From NCBI RefSeq assembly GCF_041146795.1, contig NC_135170.1, forward strand, positions 25,910,033 to 25,974,032: 64,000 nucleotides of DNA. Direction: 5' to 3'. Every line of letters starts with the position of its first letter. Position 1 is the stretch's first letter. Of the stretch, positions 20,648 through 42,590 are shown piece by piece. The position numbers and the translations under genes are program-made. Under the pieces are notes generated by a model that saw only the letters and a program-made list of their open reading frames with translations, searched no databases and was not told where the DNA came from. This DNA comes from Maylandia zebra. Lineage: Eukaryota; Chordata; Actinopteri; Cichliformes; Cichlidae.

Positions 20648-23600
20648 ATGGCAGCTGCTGGGATGGATTCAAAATCTAAACCCTCTGATGCTGTGCTGGT
20701 AAGATGTCAGTGCAAAACTGATTTCTATGTTCTTGTTCTAATTATATAGGGAGGACTATATTCTTTAGATTTTAGAAATATATTAATTCTTCTAATTAGT
20801 TAAAAAAAATGTGTGTTATCATTTTTAGTTCTTCATAATAGATACATGTATTGATGTAATACACTATAATTAATTTGTTTTTAATGTTCAATGTTAGCTT
20901 TACAGAACCTTTATTGTGATATTGGAAAAAGATTAGCCATTAGGATGAATTATCTTTACATTAAGATTCACATTTGACCTTGAGTCAAGATGGTCTGAAA
21001 AAACTATTCATATTGAGAAACTATAATGTTGACAGTTCAAACAATTTTAACAATCTCTATACTGAATAGGAATCCCCAGAACTCGAGCAGATTCTGGACA
21101 TAATGAGTTACTCACAGCGTGGACGAATGGACGGACAGTGTTGCACTCTAAGTCCTGCTAAAATAGAGACGACATCTGCAGGTTGGAATAGTGAAAATAC
21201 CACAGTACAGTATACATCTCCCTTTTTTGGCCTGATTATTGATTGTTTCATTCTTGCTTCCCACAGGGTCAAAAGATGAGAGATCATCCCATACTTCAGA
21301 TAATAAACAGGGACAATATGTCAACTCGCATTTATCGTTGCCTGGATTTAATTACCAAGTACTAGACTTATGACTATAATATGATGAGGGATACACTGTA
21401 CAAGTAAAACATGATTAAATTACATCAGCTCTCAATTATTACCTGTTTTCTCAGGAAAGTGGACGTAATGATCATCATGTCTCTGCACCTCATATCTCAG
21501 TGACTGAGAGTACTCCAGATAGAAACAGGAAGCATCTGTCAGTTCCAGTTGACCAATTACAGATTCCTTCTCAACGTGAACGCTCAAATTCTATAAAGGT
21601 CTGTTAATGTGTTAACAAGTTATAACAGTGTTATTCTGATAGCTGTAACAATTAGATTTGTTGATGTTGACTTGTTTAATAATTGTTATCACATATACAT
21701 CACCCCATTCATTGAAGCTTTATCATGCTGTTTTAACCCAAAAAGTCAGAATCATCTGCTGAACAGCAAAAGTTCATGGAGATGATTGCCTATGGACAGC
21801 GTGGACGCATGGAGGACCAGTGCTGCTCATTGGATCCAAGCAAGAGTGCTCCTTGCACACCCAGATACACAGAGAAAACAACTGTTGCAAGTATGTTAAA
21901 CATGGCTGAAAATTCAATAATTTCTTGCCATTTTAATAAATTGCATTCATCATTTTAAACTTCCTTTATGAATCTGACTGTTTCAGGTTCTGACAGATTA
22001 AATATTTATATTGAAAATTTGCTGTATTTGACCAGTGACAGATCCTGAAATGTTCTTCAATCTGTTGGCCGACACTCAGAGCCGACGGCTCGATGACCAG
22101 CGAGTGTCGCTTCCATCATTACCAGGCTTACAAAATGAAAAGGACACTGCTATGGGAGATTCAAGCTACTTGTGTTACATGGTCTCTAAAGTTCAAGTAA
22201 GGAATTTTCTTTGTTCTCTTTTAATACAAAGTATCAAAATGCTGCATGGAACTTGACTGCTTGAAATTATGATATTAACTGCTTTGAGTCTGTTTTAACA
22301 GGAATGCCACATTAAAACATTTGAGGCAGATTTTCCACAGCTGTCAACTACAAGTGTAGCTTTTTAGTTAAGAGTTTAATAACCATATTATTTTATGTAT
22401 TTATAGTCAACGTATTGATCAAAAATGCTGACCTAATCTATTTTCAGGGCTCCAGAATGGATGATCAAAGGTGTTCATTACCTCAAATCCTACCCCCAGA
22501 GACACCGTGTTCATCAAACAAGGATCAGTCTGAATCCGGTTTAAACCCATTACGCTCAGCCTCCTTCAGCTCCAGTTCAGACATAAAGCAACTAAAAAGT
22601 GAGGATAAAAATCCTCAAAAACAGGTATATCCGCGCTTTCAGTTTTAGCCCCCCAAAAGAAATTGTAAATGGCATCGACACTATACAATGAGGTTTTAGA
22701 TCACCCCATTTCTTTTTGCATGTGTTATATTTTTGTATTATTCATTCACTTAACAAAATTCACATTATCCCATCTAGTTCTTGACTCCAGCTGAACAGGA
22801 AGATCTTTTTACCTTAATTAGTAATTCCCACCATGGCCGGATGGATGAACAGCGATGTGTCCTAAATGCTACACCCCAGTCCACACCTAAGCACCATTTC
22901 AGTCAAAGTGAAATCCCCCAAGGTCAGAAAACAGGAAATTTTCCCTTTGTTTCTTTTTTTGCATTTGATATTTTTTCTAAATTGTTTTGTACGTTGATAT
23001 ATAACAGCGCATACATTTCTCAATGAAGCTAACAAGTATTTTATTTTTCTCTAACATCCAATGCCCAGATTCTGATAATTTCTTCAGCTTACTGGCCAAC
23101 TCACAGGGCCGACGGCTGGACGACCAGAGAGTGTCCCTTCCTTCACTACCTGGAATACAGAATGGAGGTACCACATTAACACCCACTGCTGCTGAGACGG
23201 ATGCAAGCTACTTGTGTTATCTGGTTTCCAAAGTCCAGGTTGGCCCTATATGTAACATTGCGAAAAGTTATTCACAGCTTTTGTTTCTTTGTTAAGTATC
23301 CACGAAGTTTTTGCACATATAGATTTATCAGTTTTTCTTTAATCAAACTTTTTACCCACAGGGCTCAAGGATGGATGAACAGAGATGTTCTGCACCCCAC
23401 ATCTTCCAGAATCTGGGTACCCCATCAGCTCAGCACACATCTGGTAAACCTCCTTGGAGGTCTGCCTCATTAAACCGTGACAAAACTGAACAGCGTGGGC
23501 AGGTCAATGTTCATACCACATATCACTCAACATTGTTTTACCTATACTTTTTCTGCCCTGTAATTTTATATTTCTTAAGCAAGCCACAAAAACTATATAG

Positions 23601-24203
23601 TGATTGACTAGAACTTTTATTATCTAGTCTTTTAAAGAAATAACATAGCTGTATTGATTGCTTAATGGCAGCCTCTGTTTGCTATGTCTTTTTGAGAGTT
23701 GTCCCATTTCTTATGACATATCTTTCTGTAAAAAAATTTAGGGAATATCCGCAGCTGAGGAGGAGCAGTTCCTTAAAATGATAAGTCGAATACAAAGTGG
23801 ACGCATGGAAGAGCAACGCTGCTTTTTACAACCCAGCAGAAGCACACCTTCCTCACCTACACACAATGGCAGTGCTTTGAATAAAGTACCCATAGGTCAG
23901 AAAAATGCACAGTGCACTTGAATATGAGTATTTTGTCTCTGAAATGTCAAGAATAATTATTTCTCCATTATAGGTGCAGAAGCAGAGGCGTTCTTCAAAA
24001 TCATCACCTCCAGTCAGTCACGACGACTAGATGATCAGCGCGTTGCACTTCCTACCTTGCCAGGGATAAGTGGAAATTCTGAAGGAAAAGTAGACATACA
24101 ACGACATACAACAGCTGAAATCCCAGTAAGTTACACAACATCTAAATTATTGGTACTGTGAAAATTAAGAAAAGTGTAATAAATGTGGTTTTATTTATAT
24201 GTA

Positions 24204-24235
<32 letters not shown>

Positions 24236-25662
24236 TCTATATTTTTTTTTAAAACTTTTTTTAACTCTATGCACTCCCACAGAAGTTAAGTGCATGCAGG
24301 ACACCATGTCTCTCTCTCTCTCAGTTTATCATACTTAGAGACCCATCATATCCAACCATGTAAATGACCATTATGTAGACCTTAGGCTATCTCTCGTAAC
24401 CTTTGGCTTGTCTACAGTACTGTAACTAGATAATCATGACCAAAATTTCTTTCATGGCTCTAAATTTAGTTACCACTCTGTCAAAAACCTCAATTAAGAG
24501 TGTTTTTCCACCATTCTACTGCTGATTATATTTTAATAAATTGCAACTGATCATTTGTTTTTCTGCAATACACTTGCCAGTTTAATGGTCTCTCATCATT
24601 TCTGTTCTGTAAGGTCTCTCCACTACCACAGATCACAGTGGCTAAATGTACACCTACAACTTCAAAAAAGTGTCCTACACCTGCCTCACAACCTCAAATG
24701 GCATATGGAAAGCCTGGTTCCACTGAGGCCTTACCCAAATCTGCTTCACTTATTCCCAAGGGAGAATTTAAGAAGAAGTCTAATTTCCCAGCTAAGGTAA
24801 ATTCTTCACTTTTCCATTTTTTCAGTACATTCAAGTTTGTAGACAAATATATAACAAGTAATGTAAACACACATTAGTAGAGTATAACAATTTACCAGTA
24901 TTTTTATTCTCTAAAATATTATATGTTTCTGTATGGGACAAACGGATTCTCCTTTTTGAAAGCCTCCTGAATTAGAAACACAAAGGCTGATATCCTAGTA
25001 AATGAAAAAACAGAACAAAACAAAAAAAGCTGATAAGAGATTCTGTAACACTGTTTGAGTTCAGTGACTTGTGACATGTTACAGGTAACAGTGAGTGTAT
25101 CTGTGAGCTTCACACCTCAGGAGGTAAGTTGTAAGATAACTTATTACCCAAAGGTACTGCCATAATAAAAGAAGTGCCTTCAGTACTACTCTTTTCTTCT
25201 CTGGAAAATGAACAGAAGAATGCCAATGAGCCAGATGCATTTCCAGATGTCTATCTAACTCTTGGAGCCCCAGGGGACAACCTTGTGATACCTCTGAGTC
25301 CAGTATGTGGCAGGCCCTTGTCCTTTGACTTAAACCTTGTTATGAAGGAAGATGTTAAGTTCAGGCATCGCTCTCCAAGCCATTCCAGTCCCAGAAAAAA
25401 CAACTCCAGGCCACCATCTCCCAACAAAGGTGCGACTGGTAAAGCACATCCTACATGCTCACATGAACAGGGGAAGCTTGTGACCAGCCACATCAGTGCA
25501 GATGTAAACTCCTTCTCCCCAACTGAAAAGACTCACCTGGAGAAAGGAATTGCTCAAGAAGGACAAAAGGGGAAAGGAGAACTTGGAAAGGTGAGGGAAA
25601 AGGCACAGCATGGAAAAGGAAAGGGCGCTGTAAAGAAAGACATGAAGAAGAATGGCAAATAA
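20648..25662 (+). CDS. pcp2: Expanded multi-GoLoco protein, PCP2/L7-like
   Basis: Proposed exons: 20648-20698, 21070-21181, 21267-21358, 21455-21598, 21746-21890, 22036-22196, 22448-22624, 22778-22922, 23069-23238, 23362-23502, 23742-23895, 23974-24125, 24614-24796, 25085-25123, 25216-25662. All join in frame for 770 aa; an alternative acceptor before 24581 would add 11 aa. GoLoco motifs bind GDP-loaded Galpha-i/o and block nucleotide release; PCP2/L7 is a Purkinje and retinal bipolar cell protein with two. Here nine cores are visible: [72 protein letters not shown] and SRRLDDQRV. Exons repeat as A-B-C cassettes. The C-terminal 149-residue exon is Ser/Pro- and Lys-rich and unfamiliar. Naming rests on the motif and on linkage to pet100 and stxbp2; GPSM-type proteins are the alternative. 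The exon 5 acceptor (AAAAG) is weak. Confidence 0.8.
21070..21598 (+). repeat. GoLoco cassette 1 (exons A1-B1-C1), two units degenerate
   Basis: Exon A1 (21070-21181) carries the core RGRMDGQCC, with Cys where the GoLoco Asp-Gln-Arg triad has Arg. Exon B1 (21267-21358) keeps only a LSLPGFNYQ tail resembling the SLPSLPG-x-Q of other B exons. Exon C1 (21455-21598) has [13 protein letters not shown] against [14 protein letters not shown] in cassette 3, so its core is lost. Exon phases (0-1, 1-0, 0-0) are the same as in the other cassettes. Confidence 0.7.
21746..22624 (+). repeat. GoLoco cassette 2 (exons A2-B2-C2)
   Basis: Exons 21746-21890, 22036-22196 and 22448-22624. A2 has RGRMEDQCC (Arg to Cys again). 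B2 has [20 protein letters not shown], a full motif, and ends [12 protein letters not shown]2 opens [12 protein letters not shown], so the C motif is assembled across the B-C intron, with its helix encoded by the end of B and its triad by the start of C. Confidence 0.8.
22778..23502 (+). repeat. GoLoco cassette 3 (exons A3-B3-C3)
   Basis: Exons 22778-22922, 23069-23238 and 23362-23502. Motif cores are [18 protein letters not shown] and GSRMDEQRC, all with the Gln-Arg pair intact. B3 again ends [11 protein letters not shown] before the intron, and C3 ends with a RSASL tail shared with C2 (RSASF) and C4 (KSASL). Confidence 0.8.
23742..24796 (+). repeat. GoLoco cassette 4 (exons A4-B4-C4), last unit degenerate
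   Basis: Exons 23742-23895, 23974-24125 and 24614-24796. Cores are SGRMEEQRC (A4) and SRRLDDQRV (B4). B4 lacks the SYLCY-VSKVQ tail and C4 lacks the triad, so the C-type motif is lost, but C4 keeps the KSASL tail and the 0-0 phase. The B4-C4 intron is longer than the others and holds a TA repeat. Confidence 0.65.
24197..24221. repeat. (TA)n microsatellite in a pcp2-like intron
   Basis: About 12 TA dinucleotides followed by T-rich DNA in which a TTTTTTTTAACTCTAT segment occurs twice in tandem. Confidence 0.85.
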
Positions 25663-26234
25663 TGTACTTGTAAATTATGGGATTTAAATGTAAAAAAAAT
25701 AAGTAGCAAAAAAATTGTATTTGTATTGCTAAAAGCTCTTATTAGAAATTATGTTGATTCTGCTTTATAGGGTCATTTGAAGGATAGTCCTTTGCTAGCT
25801 AAATTTACAGTACATATTGTGTCTATTGTTTTCAGTTTTGCAAATTTTCTAAATGTAAATACACTGTAAGGAATTCTATTCTTTCTGTCAATTATAATTG
25901 TAATCTTGAATTAAAACCTTTGGTCTGTTAAACTCTGTGAAGATGTGACAAAAACCAAACCAAAACAAACATGAAAAAAAAACCCCAACAGCAATAAATG
26001 GGGAATCATTTCCTTTGGTCTGAATTCTGAACTTTGACATCTGCATTTAGCATTGGAGCATATGGGTCGTCTACTCCACCTACAGAGCTGAAAACATGAC
26101 CATATGAAGTAGAACATGCTAAGCAATAAAAAGAAAACATAATACTTTGGAAATTTTCACCATTTATTGAGGATTTACAGAGTAAGTTGTTCATATTGTA
26201 TGAACTCTTAAATGCTGCAACTAGATTGCATTTC
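25663..26234. other. Convergent 3' UTRs of the pcp2-like gene and myosin gene
   Basis: The two stop codons face each other 572 bp apart. A plus-strand AATAAA lies near 25993 (pcp2-like) and a minus-strand polyadenylation signal (plus TTTATT) at 26163-26168 (myosin), so the mature 3' ends are probably within about 150 bp of each other. No other feature was seen. Confidence 0.6.
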
Positions 26235-37448
<11,214 letters not shown>

Positions 37449-38167
37449 GATGGAACTTTAGGGGGCTGAAATTGAGAGGTTGAGAGGTTTTGTTTTCTTT
37501 GTTGTCTTTATTTTCATAAACATCCCCATGCTAATGTGTGTGTTTGGGAATTGTTCAGATATCACAGAAAATACACTATAATGTACCTTCCTTAGTCCCA
37601 GCAGAAAACTGTAAACTCTTGATTCTGTTGCTTGAATCCTAATAACAAACCATCAACTGTTAGAGTTTGTATTGTTGATTGTCATTTATGCTTAGAAATA
37701 TTTAACCATATATGCTTAGAGGTGTATAATCACTTGTGTAGTGATAGGATGTGTGATCTTTAGCAGGCCCCAAAGGCTTGGTGTGCATTCCAGGAATTGT
37801 CCGGTTCTCTCCCGTGCACGAGTAACATGAAGAAGCTTGCCTACTTGAGTCTTGCTTTGCAGTGTAATTATATTGTCTTCAACGTTCCAGCGAATAGGTT
37901 TATGCTCTAAAACCTATCATCAACTATAATAAATATGGGTGTCCATTAATTTCAAAATATACTACTACTACTACTGCTAAAATTATTATTATTAGTTGTA
38001 GTAGTAGTAACCGTAAACAATTCTAAAAGCATTAAAACGTGCAGTGTTAAATATCCCAAAGCTATGATAAAATTGTGTTTCACAATGCAAAATAGCTGAA
38101 GTTAATGTTCTTACCTGAGTTGGAAGCCTATCAGTTGCTGACTCAGACTGAAGCACCCTCTTTTATA
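37449..38167 (-). promoter_or_regulatory. Myosin gene 5' UTR exons and TATA promoter
   Basis: The first coding exon begins at an acceptor at 37465 with 17 nt of leader. Upstream is a 22-nt non-coding exon at 37587-37608, supported by a 22-nt homologue with proper splice sites in the neighbouring copy (48186-48207). A first exon ends at the donor at 38115. TATAAAA on the minus strand (plus 38161-38167) is placed to start transcription near 38130-38140. Three-part 5' leaders with two introns before the ATG are usual for vertebrate MYH genes. Confidence 0.7.
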
Positions 38168-38543
38168 GAGGGAGAACTTTTTCCTCAGTAGGTGTGCCTT
38201 GCTCAGTTTGGTCATGTATTCTTGCCATGTTGCCGTTAATCCCGTGACAGTGACAGTTGCTGTGATTAAACTGCTTTGCAAGAACATTTATAACAGAAGG
38301 TGGCCAAACTGAGCAGTCATAAGACACAGTGCTGATTGAAGATGAAAGAAAATTACTGCAAGATCGATTACTTTGAACGATAACACAGCAGATATTTTAC
38401 ATTTGATAATTTATATAACTTACAAGGCATGTAACAAGGCTTTTCTTAATTTAGATGTGTAAAATGCTGTTCATATAAAAGATGAACTCGATTTATGAGC
38501 ATCAATGTTTTTATTAATAATACATTTCTATTATTACTTCTAT

Positions 38544-38595
38544 CAATAATAATAATAATAATAATAATAATTATTATTATTATTATTATCATCAT
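38544..38595. repeat. (AAT)n-(ATT)n palindromic microsatellite
   Basis: About eight AAT units are followed directly by about six ATT units, making an inverted, hairpin-capable microsatellite some 400 bp upstream of the myosin TATA box. Its length is likely variable. Confidence 0.9.
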
Positions 38596-38635
38596 AGCAG
38601 TAGGAGCAGAAGGTATATTAGAAGTACTTTTTACT

Positions 38636-38671
38636 TTGGAGAAGCACCAAATGTCACTGGTGTACAGTTGC
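38636..38671 (-). promoter_or_regulatory. Recurrent MYH-array element, copy E1
   Basis: GGAGAAG followed by TGTCACTGGTGTACAGTTGC, about 500 bp upstream of the intact myosin TATA box, with TTCCATAAA about 60 bp further on. The same arrangement recurs at 39017, 53504 and 56570. It contains an E-box (CAGTTG) of the kind bound by myogenic bHLH factors. A regulatory role is inferred only from recurrence and position. Confidence 0.45.
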
Positions 38672-39016
38672 TCTTCACACATGTCAGATTTGGTGGTCCA
38701 ATAAAAAAAGGGGGCAGCAAGTGAACAACTGTTCCATAAAGCAAGGTCAAAACATTCAATATAGATCGACTGATTTAAACACATTTTAGTATCAACAGAT
38801 TAATGAGTCTTTTTCTCCTAATGCTCACTCATTGTATCATCTGATTTAGCTCTGTAATGTGTAGAACAGTTGTTGCGCACGTATCAAAGATTCTAACCAT
38901 TTGTAGAAAATATATTCTTATAATATTTAATTAACATACAAGCCTGTCTGGTTCTTGCTTCTCTACAATGTTATTATTAATCATCCTAGTGGAACATGTC
39001 ATGACACAGGCTGTGA

Positions 39017-39060
39017 TTTTGGAGAAGCATATAAATGTCACTGGTGTACAGTTGCAGGAC
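39017..39060 (-). promoter_or_regulatory. Recurrent MYH-array element, copy E2
   Basis: GGAGAAG then AATGTCACTGGTGTACAGTT followed by GCAGGAC, with CATTCCATAAAAG about 40 bp later. It is a tandem second copy about 380 bp beyond E1, and the most intact of the four. Confidence 0.45.
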
Positions 39061-42000
39061 AAGCATACATCTCAGATGTCTGAACTGATATTGAGCGCCA
39101 TTCCATAAAAGCTTAGAAGAGATTACATATCGTCTTGGAATGGAGTGGATGAACAGTTGCCATCTAGAATGGGATAAGACCCAAAATAAGACCTGTGGCA
39201 ATAAACAAGATTTTAGAGATGCCAGGACTGTAATAGTAAAGTGAATGAAAACTATATCCGGGATTATTTTTACATTTAAGGCTTAGCTTAATAATAAATT
39301 CATAAAGGTAAAAAGGAAAACAAAGCTGTATTTTGTTTGTTTTTTTCTTTTTGCCTTTTTGAATTTAGCAATCCTTCATTCTTCAAAAGAGATGACCTTG
39401 AGGTATGTAATCCATATAACCTCTGTGCACAGGTGGGTTTTCAGAGCAAACATGCAGAACACGTGCTTCCCAAGTAAAGTCAAATGTCTTCAGTTTTTTT
39501 CAGTCACCCTTAATAGCATTTGCCATAGATGTTTTAAGATCTAACAGGGTCAACTTGCTTGTTAAAAACTTTGTATGCATGATCTTGATATAGTTATGGT
39601 TACACACTATTTCATACATATCATACAAATATAAATCTGTGATTCCATCCATGTTAATTTAGCAGCATTTTTTTTTTATTTCCTAAAACACAAAAACAAA
39701 AACAAAACAAATAAAGCTGTGCTGGGCTACCCTGAATACACGCTGTTTTTCATCTCTGGTGACAAAATGTAACAACAGTTCCAAATACACACAATTGACA
39801 AATTAAAGGAAAAGCACAAATGCATGACCCCCACAGTGAGGGGATCCGGTGGCTTTGTTTTGCTTTGGGAGGTATTTTGTTGACAATGTTTGGGCCCCCT
39901 TTAGAGGAAAGCCTTGTACTGTAAATCACTTAAGAGTTGTTCTGATTGATCACCTTTGTCCTGTGATGAAACTGTTATATTCTGATGGGACAGAATGGGA
40001 AGTTGGTTCTTCCAGCATCACAATTCCTTCATCCACATGGTGTGAGGGGTCAGCTAATGGTTTGATGCATTTGAAAATGGTATGAATCCGATCTCAGCTC
40101 AATGAAATACCTATGGGAGGTGATAAGCAGATATGTTAGACTGTATTCTCCTCTGCCATCAATAAAACAACAAATAAATGAATCCCTGCAGTAGAATTAC
40201 AAAGACTTTCAAATACCAGTGTGATTAACCCCAGAGCAGAAAGACTCTAACCTGCTTCAAGTTGCAGAATTAGTTTTAAACTGACCTTTGATAGTTTTAA
40301 GTACGGTTTGAAGTTTGCATATGTATACAAATGTAAAGTTTTTAATGATTTCTTGCTTAAACTTTTTTATTACTGTGAATCCAAACATCATACAATTTAC
40401 ACTTAATCTGCTGGGATACAGTGAATAAAACAAGCCTTTTTTTAGAAGGTGCCAATGGGTACATGGGCAGAGATTGATTGTCCTGACTAATGTTCTCCTT
40501 TGAATGTCCTTGGGTGTGTAGATGCTTATAGATGGCCCTCTGCACTAAGCCCTATACTGAGTAAAAACATGCCAACCATGTCTGGCAAGGAGGAGCCTAA
40601 GAAGCTTTAAAAGAGTGTGAGATTATTCCATGATGGGGTAGTAGCACTGGGAGAATGATGGGTAGTGTCTTTGGCTTTCGTTCTTTGACTTTAATCTTTG
40701 TTTTATGTTTTCAGAAAAAGGGTACAGACAGAGAAGGGGAACATTCTAGAGTGCCCCCTTTATAAGATAACTTATTAGTTTAATATGAAATGTAGTAACT
40801 TATAAAGTGACATAAAAATACAAGAAGGAAAAAGAAAGCTTGAAGAGGTGAGACTAACTATAAAACTCTCTATGTGTGCTTAACAATATTTTTGCATCAG
40901 ATCATTAATAAGCTAATACTAATTAGCATGCTGGAACTGGAGCTATTATATGTTATATATGATCATATAAATAAAAAGTACAGAACACAGTTTTAACTGT
41001 TTGAGAATATTGTGAACTAAACAGTGCTTGCCTTCTTGCATACTTGTAGAATGTTTCCTATGAAATGAGAAAAAAATGCCTAACACTTCAGTAGTTTGAG
41101 TGAGAAAATAAATAACATTAAATTGTAGTAGTTTCACTCCTTGTTCAAGCAGACAATTGCTGCTTGCCTAATTGGTCAGTTATTCATTAGAGACATGCTA
41201 ACAGCTTTGTTTAAAGGAACATAGTTTGTGTCAGTCATATGAGACTATATCTTTCAGCTGCTGGGTATGTGCACTACAATGCTCAAGCTAACCCCGAAAA
41301 ATGTACTGGCTCACAAATTCACATCCTGCTAGTGTAATATGATCTCATAAATACAATCTGTCCGGGGGCTTGGAACACCTGTGCCTCCTCTGGTGCCAAG
41401 CACAAAAGCTCCTTTAACTGCATCTAATTAATACTTCCTTCATGCCTCCTGTAGCCTGCTGTGTACAATATTGAGTTATAGCCATGTCCTTCACATTGTA
41501 GTTTTCCATTGTAGCAGACACCCCAGCTGTACCACAAATAAAAATAAAGAAATAAGAAAACAACTGTCTTACATTATACTCCTCAAAGATAATATAATGT
41601 TGAGTAATACTATATTAATTATCAATCATTTTACAAACATTCATAAAGTTCTTTGTCTTGTTCTGATTCGTCTTTTTCTTCTTCTTCTTACCAACACTCA
41701 CAGGAGCACTTCAATTACTATTGGCCTGTGTGACCTTTGATGAAAGCTGGGTTCATTTAAAATAGGTCACTCAGCAGTCAGCACTGTGTTTACAAGCAGG
41801 CTAAGTTGGCAACAAATACTGGTCCTGGTCATAAATTTAGAGCACTATTAGGATTCCTATTAATTTGCTGTCATACTGCTGAGCTTTCATAGCATTGACA
41901 ATACTGGCCAACAAGAAGCCACAAGAGAGTACTTGGATTCTTGCAATGGTTTTCAGCTTATACTAAGCTAATTGTCATTCCAGAACAGCAAGTGCCTCAC

Positions 42001-42590
42001 TGTTACAAGTGCCGTTGAGTCCCCGTTAAGTCCTAACATCTTCTTAAACACTGGCCTGACAGTGGTTGCTGTTGGGAAAGTTTTAATTACAGAACTTTAT
42101 TATTTTCTGTTTACTTAGTTCTTCTAAGAATAGTAAATTGGAAAACAACAATAAACACTTCTTGGAAGCTTGCTAGGAAATTGCGAAATGCTTAAAATTT
42201 GTTTCACTATATTAAATAATAAAATGATTAATCCATGGTGGTGTTAGTCAGACTCAAATCTTTTAGTCATTTTTTTTAAGCTTTTAACCAGCAAAGTATG
42301 TGTGAACAATTCTAATGCAATTATTAGCTATCACCTGAATAAAAAGCTCCCTTTCCAGCTCTCAGCCTGTGAACCGGGTACTCAAAACTGGAACATTAAG
42401 AGACATTAAGAAACATAGAGCCAAATTGCACTTAAACTGTTTTATGGATCAGTAGAGTACACTTTTCAACAAACATAAGTGTCATTAAATTGTAACTTTA
42501 CTCATAAATCAGGTTTTTGACTTGGAAATGGAATGACAAAGAACAACAGTACAGTACAAAGAACAAGATACAGTACTGCAGTTTGACGGC
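39061..42590. other. Intergenic DNA of the myosin array, nothing recognised
   Basis: AT-rich, with short random frames. No exon, RNA gene or clear transposon was recognised in this 3.5 kb stretch. Confidence 0.5.

Noticed and set aside
38544-38595. Trinucleotide array considered as a CRISPR-like or regulatory repeat
   Set aside because: It is a simple AAT/ATT microsatellite with no spacers.
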